The translations under genes and the position numbers were made by a program. DNA of 64,000 nt from Chroococcidiopsis sp. TS-821 (GTDB lineage Bacteria > Cyanobacteriota > Cyanobacteriia > Cyanobacteriales > Chroococcidiopsidaceae), in the NCBI RefSeq assembly GCF_002939305.1, contig NZ_MVDI01000005.1, forward strand, positions 124,001-188,000, read 5' to 3'. Under the pieces are notes generated by a model. That model did not search any database. It worked only from the letters and a program-made list of their open reading frames with translations, and was not told where the DNA came from. This document shows positions 58,024 to 64,000 of this stretch, one piece after another (position 1 is the stretch's first letter; each line of letters begins with the position of its first letter).

Positions 58024-58906
58024 AGGGGACTTGCAAAGTCTCTGTCATAACCTTTCGTTAAGGATAGTCGATATTCTTGCTACTCGGTGTAACACTACAC
58101 GATCCCTCTGTTGTGAAACCTTGATTTATGGCAGTTAATTGTATTTTAGAATACACATTTTCTCATACTGTTCAGCGAAATAACTTTTTTAGTTATTAAT
58201 TTAACTGGATGAATTGCTATTGAAAGCGATTGTTGTACGCATTAAAAGAGCGATCGCTGACTTCAGTATGCTAGTAATATCACTTAAATTTTGCCTAAAA
58301 ATGAGTATTTTATTTTACTTATAAGTATTTGTAAATTTAATCGCAATTATCAAATAAAGCTTAATTTCAGAGAAAGCTTACGCTGTAGTCATATTGACAG
58401 GAAACGGTTCTTCTAGATGAATGCTGCATTTACCTCCTAAATCCCCAACGAGTGGGGAACTTCAAGTTTAGTTTTCTCATTTAGAGGCGAATATTCACAC
58501 AGGAAATCTTATGACGACAGTGACACAACTAAAGATGAACGCGATAGAATAGCTGGTTCTCGTTATACTTTCTGTTTTGTGGGGTAATTCCTTCTTTTCA
58601 TTAAAATTATTCTTCAGGAGTTGTAGTTTAGCAGCGATCGCATCCCCGCACTGACAAAAGCGGGTACTCAAATAAATTCAAGCTTCAATAGACTATTTCA
58701 GAAGTTGCTTGCGCAATTAATTAGACATCCTACCTGATCGTGCTGTAGCGCGTGCTTTGCCAACCCTGTTACTCTCATTACCGAAGGAGCATGTCTCGTA
58801 AATAAGCGTTATCGGAAATGGAAAAACAGCTTTGAACAATGACATTGCTGAATTGAACGTAGCTCAAGCAACTAAACAAATGCGATCGCGTGCTGACAAC
58901 AAAATA
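58024..58906. other. Long intergenic region (883 bases) with gene debris
   Basis: Upstream of the antiporter gene. It contains a candidate remnant of an EamA/DMT transporter at 58511-58654 and a short TAAATCCCCAACGAGTGGGG stem at 58438-58457. A similar motif occurs at 62330. About 58740-58800 reads ALPTLLLSLPKEHVS before a stop and may be further debris. No intact gene or RNA. Confidence 0.5.
58511..58654 (+). pseudogene. Degraded N-terminus of an EamA/DMT-type transporter
   Basis: From ATG 58511 the frame reads MTTVTQLKMNAIE, TAG at 58550, then LVLVILSVLWGNSFFSLKLFF, which resembles the first helix of EamA (drug/metabolite) transporters, and ends at TGA 58652. No downstream continuation could be followed. 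The similarity is short, so this is tentative. Confidence 0.35.
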
Positions 58907-59902
58907 TTAAATATCCAACCGCTCAATAGTCTGGCGAAGAACTTTAGCCGAATGCTGTAACTGATCTAATTCAGTTGGATTTAACGCTAGATTCACAACC
59001 CGCGTTACACCCTGGCGATTGACTACCGCAGGTAAACTTAAACACACATCGTTAATGCCATGAATACCGTTAATCAAACTGCTGACAGTTAAAACTCGGT
59101 TTTGATTGCGTAAGATTGACTGGACAATTTGGGCGACTGCTAAACCGATCGCGTAAGAAGTTGCGCCTTTACGCTGGATAATTTCGTAGGCAGCATTTTT
59201 GACTTTTGTAAAAATTTCTTGTAACTGCGGCTCGATGGGTTTACCTGGTTCGCACTTTTCATCGAGAAGATGCATTCCAGATATATTCACCTTGCTCCAA
59301 ACCGGAACTTCACTATCACCATGTTCGCCAATGATATAAGCGTGTAAACTACGCGGGTCGAGTTGCAACTTTTCTGCTAGCAGATAGCGAAAACGTGCGG
59401 TATCCAAAACTGTTCCTGACCCAATCACGCTAGAACTAGGTAGCCCAGAAATTTTGAGACAGACATAAGTCATAATGTCTACTGGATTGGTAACAATCAG
59501 CAAAATTGCTGTGGAACAGAATTTAACAACTTCTGGAATTAAGCTTTGAAAAATTTCTACATTTCTATTAACTAAATCTAAACGCGTTTCTCCTGGTTTT
59601 TGCTTAGCTCCTGCGGTGATAATTACAATATCTGCATTCTCACCATCAGCTAAGGTTCCTGCTCTAATGAGTGTTGGTTCAACAAAGGGTAGTCCGTGAT
59701 TTAAATCCATGACTTCCCCTTCTAGCTTGTGCTGATTGATATCAACAATTACCATTTCATCGAGAAGATTCTGGATAATTAGGGAATAAGCACAAGCCAT
59801 CCCTACTTGACCTGCACCAATAATAACTCCTTTACGAGGTCGGCGAATAATTAGCGAATGATTTTCTGGTGATGTAGATGTAAATAAGTTGTCAAAAAAC
59901 AT
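58907..59902 (-). CDS. ldh: L-lactate dehydrogenase
   Basis: 331 residues. NAD site [13 protein letters not shown], substrate loop [14 protein letters not shown] with the Gln that selects lactate over malate, [11 protein letters not shown], and the catalytic His in [13 protein letters not shown]. It interconverts pyruvate and L-lactate in the cytoplasm, a fermentative or redox-balance enzyme. A 15-residue N-terminal extension is slightly unusual. No neighbours of the pathway are present. Confidence 0.94.
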   Translation of the reverse strand: MFFDNLFTSTSPENHSLIIRRPRKGVIIGAGQVGMACAYSLIIQNLLDEMVIVDINQHKLEGEVMDLNHGLPFVEPTLIRAGTLADGENADIVIITAGAKQKPGETRLDLVNRNVEIFQSLIPEVVKFCSTAILLIVTNPVDIMTYVCLKISGLPSSSVIGSGTVLDTARFRYLLAEKLQLDPRSLHAYIIGEHGDSEVPVWSKVNISGMHLLDEKCEPGKPIEPQLQEIFTKVKNAAYEIIQRKGATSYAIGLAVAQIVQSILRNQNRVLTVSSLINGIHGINDVCLSLPAVVNRQGVTRVVNLALNPTELDQLQHSAKVLRQTIERLDI

Positions 59903-60083
59903 ACAATTAACCGCTGCATCAACTACATCTCTTTGCTCTATATGAGGGCAAATATAAGTTCTTATAATAACGTTACTCTAGCTTTCATACTTCCTCTTTC
60001 TCAGGGTACAGGATTTTAATCAAACTGTAGTGTAAACATCATAAATTATGGGTGTAAGTATATCGCTATGGAGCAGGAAAATA

Positions 60084-60272
60084 ATGAACAATACAAAGAA
60101 CAACACAAAAGCAACGTACGAAGATTGGTTTAATGTAGGAAAATCTGATGCTTACGCGGGAAAACCTAAAACGCCACCAGAGGATGCTGAATCTGCAAGT
60201 ATGTATGACCTAGGTTATAGCGAGGGCGAAATTACTTGTCCGCCAACTGAAACTCCAGAAAATGAAGAGTAG
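60084..60272 (+). CDS. Small acidic protein with paired G-x-x-A/G motifs
   Basis: 62 residues from ATG 60084, which has AGGA upstream; the frame opens 12 codons earlier at 60048. It contains WFNVGKSDAYAGKPK and YDLGYSEGE, spaced by about 17 residues. This faintly recalls the two halves of ribosome modulation factor, but the similarity is too weak to name. Acidic tail. Not recognised otherwise. Confidence 0.6.
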   Translation: MNNTKNNTKATYEDWFNVGKSDAYAGKPKTPPEDAESASMYDLGYSEGEITCPPTETPENEE

Positions 60273-60713
60273 TTAAGCGCTAAACGCCAAAGTTGTGTAT
60301 CAAAACCGCATAGCATCAGTCCGCATGGTATCAAATCAGTCATAGACATTCAGCACGCAATAAAACTCACCAGTAATCGAGTTGACATAACTTATAACTC
60401 TCGTAACTAGACTTGAGTGCAGCAATTGCAGTAGACTTAAATTTAGTTTATAGCTTGAAGTGGCGCGAACCTAAATAACCTCAGCCAGAAGCAAGTCAAG
60501 TTAAGAGCAACCTTGTTGAGCGTGACATTCTCGTCAATACTAAGAATTTGGTTGCATCAATAAGTCAAGTAAACTCAGTAAAATAGAATACTTTAATCTA
60601 CTGAAATAAATAGGGCAAACACTGGTTGAAAACTTAATTCGAGCCATACTGCACGCTATCGATCTACGACTAGCAGTATCATTCAATACTATTGCCAGAG
60701 ACAGGAGGCTTAA
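60273..60713. other. Intergenic region (441 bases)
   Basis: No coding frame, repeat-family member or RNA gene recognised. It should carry the promoter of the oxidoreductase at 60714, which has a good AGGAGG ribosome site. Confidence 0.4.
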
Positions 60714-62276
60714 ATGGAAAGCTTCGATTTTGTGATTCTGGGAGCAGGATTAGGTGGACTTTCAGCAGCAGCGTGTTTGACTCGGCAAGGACATCGAGTA
60801 GCAGTACTAGAAAAACACTACTTACCAGGTGGATGCTGCCATACCTTTGATTATGGTGAATATAGCTTTTGTGCTGACGTGCACTATATTTCACAATGCG
60901 GTTCGGGACAAGCGATCGCACAGTTTCTCAATTACATTGAACGCGATATCGAATTTAACTCGCTCGACCCTGACTGTATTGACCGAGTAATTACACCCGA
61001 AGTTGATTTTAAAATTCCTTTAGGCTGGGAAAACTTGCGATCGCGCCTTGTGGCGACTTTTCCTGAAGAAGCGGATGCGATCGACCGTTATTGCGATGCC
61101 ATTAAACAATTACATCAAGAAATGCACAGTTTAGTGCGCGAGGTTAGTTGGTTCGACCAAAAATGGTCTGATTGGTTAAAACTACCCAAATACTGGAACT
61201 TATTTACAAAGCGTAATTGGACGCTGCAAGACCTTTACAATCGCGTCGGGCTATCGCCAAAGCTGCAAGCTATCTTAGCAGGTCAAAGTGGCGATTATGC
61301 GCTGCCACCAAATGAAATTGCCTTGCTAACGCATACTGCACTTGTTTGGGATTATTCCGAAGGTGCTTATTATCCGAAGCATCACTTTAAGCATTTTGTA
61401 GAAACGATTGTCGAAGCTATCAAAGCAGGCGGCGGTGTTGTGCAATTATCTACCCCAGTCGAACACATCGAAGTTAAACAGCGTCAAGTACAAAGCGTTA
61501 CTGCTGGAGGAAAAACGTATCAAGCCGTTGCTTACATCAGTGACCTCGATCCAAAATTAACAGTACAGTTGATGCATAACGCTCATGCGTTAAGTCAGCG
61601 CGAATTACAGCGGCTTACAGGTTACGAATATTCAGCTAGTGCCTTCAACGTTTACTTAGGGTTAGATTCCAGGTTTGATCCGCAAAGATATGGCATTGGT
61701 AACTGGAATATTTGGTATTACCCCAACAGCAACCTTAATCAAGCTTATCAACAACAACTTTTAGGCAACTTGCATCATCCTTGGATTTTCCTCTCTTGCC
61801 CTACAATGAAATCGCACGAACCAGGAATGGCTCCTCACGGTCATCATGTTTTAGAAATTGCGACTGTTTGTCCTTATGAGCCATTTAAGCAATTGCATGA
61901 CACTGATCCAAAAGCTTACAAAGCTAAAAAGCGCGAAGTTTATCAAGAGATTATGGCAAGTGTGCGCGATTTGATTCCGGATGTTGATGCTTACGCTCGG
62001 ATGAAGGTTCCTGGTACTCCGACAACGAGTGAATATTACTTGGGACAACCGCAAGGGAATATCTACGGTGCAAAGCTTACACCAAGGCAGGTAGGCTTAA
62101 ATCGTCTGGGATATCACACTGAATTGCCAAATCTTTTCTTAGTGGGAGCTAGCGCAGGGTATCCCAGTGTACCTGGTGTCATTGGCAATGGCATGGATGT
62201 GGTTGAACTGCTGACAGGGCAATCTATTTGGGATCGTCAAAATGCGATCGCATCTGAGGAGTTAGTACACCACTAA
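60714..62276 (+). CDS. FAD-dependent oxidoreductase of the carotenoid isomerase/retinol saturase type
   Basis: 520 residues with the dinucleotide motif VILGAGLGGLSAAACL (about 7-22), the second strand VLEKHYLPGGCCHTF, and a C-terminal FAD region NLFLVGASAGYPSVPGVIGNGMDVVELLTG. This arrangement is typical of the CrtI/CrtISO/retinol-saturase superfamily. The substrate could be a carotenoid or another polyene or lipid. It is probably a paralogue of CrtISO rather than CrtISO itself, which cannot be decided here. AGGAGG precedes the ATG. Confidence 0.87.
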   Translation: MESFDFVILGAGLGGLSAAACLTRQGHRVAVLEKHYLPGGCCHTFDYGEYSFCADVHYISQCGSGQAIAQFLNYIERDIEFNSLDPDCIDRVITPEVDFKIPLGWENLRSRLVATFPEEADAIDRYCDAIKQLHQEMHSLVREVSWFDQKWSDWLKLPKYWNLFTKRNWTLQDLYNRVGLSPKLQAILAGQSGDYALPPNEIALLTHTALVWDYSEGAYYPKHHFKHFVETIVEAIKAGGGVVQLSTPVEHIEVKQRQVQSVTAGGKTYQAVAYISDLDPKLTVQLMHNAHALSQRELQRLTGYEYSASAFNVYLGLDSRFDPQRYGIGNWNIWYYPNSNLNQAYQQQLLGNLHHPWIFLSCPTMKSHEPGMAPHGHHVLEIATVCPYEPFKQLHDTDPKAYKAKKREVYQEIMASVRDLIPDVDAYARMKVPGTPTTSEYYLGQPQGNIYGAKLTPRQVGLNRLGYHTELPNLFLVGASAGYPSVPGVIGNGMDVVELLTGQSIWDRQNAIASEELVHH

Positions 62277-62369
62277 TTTTAAGTGCCATAGGTAGCTGAA
62301 ACTCTTTATCTATAAACTTTTTTTAATCGTAAATCCCCAAGTGGATGGGGTTAATTTCCCCTACGATTC

Positions 62370-62388
62370 AGTACATATGTACTATAAT
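62370..62388 (+). promoter_or_regulatory. LexA (SOS) box overlapping a -10 element
   Basis: AGTACATATGTACT at 62370-62383 is a perfect palindrome and fits the cyanobacterial LexA consensus RGTACNNNDGTWCB. It shares its last base with TATAAT at 62383-62388, so a bound repressor would cover the -10 element. It lies 66 bases before the ATG of the 94-residue protein. Confidence 0.65.
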
Positions 62389-62454
62389 AGATAAAGTAGA
62401 TTCATCGAGCCTCCGCATCAGCAATCAATGGCTCTACGGCGATACTAACCAAAG

Positions 62455-62739
62455 ATGGACTCAAGCCCTATGACGAAACACTATCTTCTTAGCCTTAATC
62501 CAACAGCCAAGCATGACTGGGATCGTTGCGCTTTACGCGATCCGATTACCGCTAAGCGCCCAGAGCTAGCAAAATTGATTGCCGAAGCTATTGGCGCAGA
62601 ACCAGGCACTTATCTCGTATCTGTCAATATCGAAGTGAAAGTTTTGGAGCAGGCTCCTATGTATCAAACCGAGCAGCTACCAATTAACCCAACAGAGCGT
62701 TCGTCCACCCACGCTCAATTGCAGGAAATAGCCGCATAA
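62455..62739 (+). CDS. Small protein behind a LexA-type operator
   Basis: 94 residues (89 if ATG 62470 is used), not recognised. It begins HYLLSLNPTAKHDWDRCALRDP and is soluble with a mixed composition; one Cys. The next small gene starts 34 bases after it, so the two may be co-transcribed, with the operator at 62370 controlling both. A DNA-damage role is only suggested by that site. Confidence 0.6.
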   Translation: MDSSPMTKHYLLSLNPTAKHDWDRCALRDPITAKRPELAKLIAEAIGAEPGTYLVSVNIEVKVLEQAPMYQTEQLPINPTERSSTHAQLQEIAA

Positions 62740-62743
62740 ACGT

Positions 62744-62770
62744 ACCCCTAACCCCTGACCTCTGATCCCT
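62744..62770. repeat. Heptad repeat fragment, GGGTCAG family (reverse orientation)
   Basis: Units ACCCCTA, ACCCCTG, ACCTCTG, ATCCCTT fill the gap between the two small genes. Confidence 0.65.
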
Positions 62771-62773
62771 TGT

Positions 62774-63151
62774 ATGATGACAATGCAACTGAGTCATTAC
62801 CCTGCGGCGATCGCCCAAGCTGCACAACGGGTAAACGAAATTGACTCGCAAATTATGGCGGTGCAACAACTGATTAACCGCGAAGAAGGCAATGCTGACA
62901 CGCGTTCAGCTTTCGATCCAGAATTGAAAAATGACACGCAACGGCGATCGCGTCGCTTTGAGTTACTACTCGTCAATCAGGAATACCAAACCGCACTGAA
63001 TACATTAATTCAATTAAATGCAGAAAAAGCCAACGCGCTGGCGCACTTAGAATACCTCCGCAACCAGTTTAGCGTTGCCAAACTAGAATGTCGGCGAGCG
63101 ATCGCGCAACAACTCACCGATTTTGAATCGAGAGAATTAGTTGGTTTGTAA
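62774..63151 (+). CDS. Small helical, probably coiled-coil protein
   Basis: 125 residues, almost entirely helix-forming, with heptad-like spacing of hydrophobics over about 10-35 and 60-110. No membrane segment. Three possible ATGs lie at 62774, 62777 and 62783; the first is used. Not assigned to a family. A strong intrinsic terminator follows at 63207. Confidence 0.65.
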   Translation: MMTMQLSHYPAAIAQAAQRVNEIDSQIMAVQQLINREEGNADTRSAFDPELKNDTQRRSRRFELLLVNQEYQTALNTLIQLNAEKANALAHLEYLRNQFSVAKLECRRAIAQQLTDFESRELVGL

Positions 63152-63206
63152 CTTTAAGTACAATCTGCTTGTAAGATCGCTAACAGCCTAGTCATAATAA
63201 TTCGTC

Positions 63207-63236
63207 AAGCAGTGAAGTAATCTTCGCTGCTTTTTT
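63207..63236 (+). terminator. Intrinsic terminator
   Basis: Eleven-bp stem AAGCAGTGAAG / CTTCGCTGCTT (one G-U pair) with a TAAT loop, followed by six T. It ends the transcript of the coiled-coil gene, 55 bases after its stop. Confidence 0.9.
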
Positions 63237-63313
63237 GGCAGTTCCTGAAAATGAGGAATTGTCGAGCGCGCTTTCCTTCAATCACAATAAAGTAAGTTAA
63301 TTGCAATTGTTTC

Positions 63314-63688
63314 ATGACTCAAGTTACATCAGAAGACATTGCTAAATTTCGGGAGAAACTCCAAAATCCCGACGCCTCAGCTGCACTAGCAGAAATTGAA
63401 GATTGCGAGGGTAATCTCGAAGATGCCGCAATGGTACTAGCAATTCGAGTTGGGCAACAACCAGATATCGCCAACGCAGAGTGGTTAGATAGCTTAGCGA
63501 AGAAATGTCGAGCGATTATTTGTCGCGAAGAAAATAGAAATGCCTTACTTACCGAAGACTATGCTGCTGTAATGAGAGCCTTAGCTACAACAAGAATTTG
63601 CCCGCCACTTTTAGTTACTCCGGTATTGATGTACGTACTACAACAGGGTGTAGACAACTTTTGCGAACCACTCGACACCGTCTCATAG
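63314..63688 (+). CDS. Small helical protein of cyanobacterial type
   Basis: 124 residues, not recognised by name. Soluble, mostly helical, with ALAEIEDCEGNLEDAAMVLA early on and a conserved-looking LLVTPVLMYVLQQGVDNFCEP near the end; three Cys. It is bounded by terminators on both sides (63207 and 63737), so it is a single-gene unit. Confidence 0.65.
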   Translation: MTQVTSEDIAKFREKLQNPDASAALAEIEDCEGNLEDAAMVLAIRVGQQPDIANAEWLDSLAKKCRAIICREENRNALLTEDYAAVMRALATTRICPPLLVTPVLMYVLQQGVDNFCEPLDTVS

Positions 63689-63736
63689 AAGCTAATAAAA
63701 GTTAATACTGCGAATACTATCTGCACTGAAACTACT

Positions 63737-63775
63737 GAACACCTTAATTTTTATGTATCGACAGGTGTTCTTTTT
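63737..63775 (+). terminator. Intrinsic terminator
   Basis: Eight-bp stem GAACACCT / AGGTGTTC (63737-63744 and 63763-63770) with an 18-base loop and a run of T after the second arm, 48 bases after the stop of the 124-residue gene. Confidence 0.75.
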
Positions 63776-63952
63776 GTGATGAATATGGTATGGATAGTTG
63801 TTTCCTAAAGTATTATCAAACTCTTGAGCACTCGAGAATTGCAAATATTGCTATGCTTAAAAGTGCTCAATTTGAATTACATAGATAAAAATAAAAATCT
63901 CGCTTACATAATGAATTTTGTATTCAGCTGATTATATTTGGAGAAACATCCC

Positions 63953-64000
63953 ATGCCTTATATCGCTTTTATAAAAAAAATGGTTTTTGATAGTACGCAT
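63953..64000 (+). CDS. Start of a gene cut by the window edge
   Basis: ATG at 63953 with GGAG nine bases upstream opens a frame of 16 codons (MPYIAFIKKMVFDSTH) that is still open at the last base. Too short to identify. Confidence 0.4.
   Translation, partial: MPYIAFIKKMVFDSTH

Noticed and set aside
60714-62276. Oxidoreductase as CrtISO making retinal precursor for the rhodopsin
   Set aside because: It is a CrtI/CrtISO superfamily member, but the exact subgroup is unclear and it lies 50 kb away. No carotenoid cleavage dioxygenase is in the window.

Overview
The window comes from a cyanobacterial chromosome. The HIP1 octamer GCGATCGC recurs throughout, inside genes and between them. The gene content also fits: an Anabaena-sensory-rhodopsin-type rhodopsin, a cytochrome b6-like protein, a FAD oxidoreductase of the carotenoid-isomerase type, DUF29 and several small proteins of cyanobacterial type. 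Gene order and sequence character suggest a Chroococcidiopsis/Gloeocapsopsis-type lineage, but that is inference. No rRNA, tRNA, CRISPR array, phage module or intact transposase was recognised.

Layout. 1-8.5 kb: membrane transport (P-type ATPase cut by the window edge, CPA2 antiporter with Usp domains, YihY protein, two convergent AI-2E family proteins). 9-11.9 kb: a Cys-rich small membrane protein, an amidase, the rhodopsin and a CAP-domain lipoprotein. 12-20 kb: LLM flavin oxidoreductase, glycogen-debranching-type enzyme, di-haem cytochrome c, a third AI-2E protein and a PQQ sugar dehydrogenase. 20.3-28 kb: SDR, a formate/nitrite transporter broken by a 14-bp tandem duplication, a Na/Pi cotransporter with an in-frame stop near its 5' end, an amino-acid permease, a GH57 protein and a nitroreductase.

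28.1-44.3 kb is a minus-strand glycan island. It encodes a GT2, GT9 proteins with five GT9 domains in total (one truncated, two fused in one protein), HldE, GmhB, a short-chain dehydrogenase, a GT4 fused to a GmhA-type phosphoheptose isomerase, three further GT4-like enzymes and a CdaR-type regulator. The GmhA domain, HldE and GmhB together supply every step from sedoheptulose-7-phosphate to ADP-D-glycero-D-manno-heptose; no HldD epimerase is seen. The island therefore probably makes a heptose-containing surface glycan. This is the strongest candidate here for a poorly described system.

44.4-64 kb: ligA, a pair of FecCD iron permeases, a four-repeat MshEN-like small protein, dTDP-glucose dehydratase, a TonB-like protein, cobI, a lipase-like hydrolase, the b6-like cytochrome (one predicted haem ligand replaced), a CPA1 antiporter with a TrkA-N domain, lactate dehydrogenase, the CrtISO-like oxidoreductase and three small proteins. 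One of these small genes sits behind a near-ideal cyanobacterial LexA box.

Intergenic DNA carries short heptad repeats (GGTAATT-like, GGGTCAG-like, AGCTAAN-like). In two places these supply the last codons of glycosyltransferase genes.
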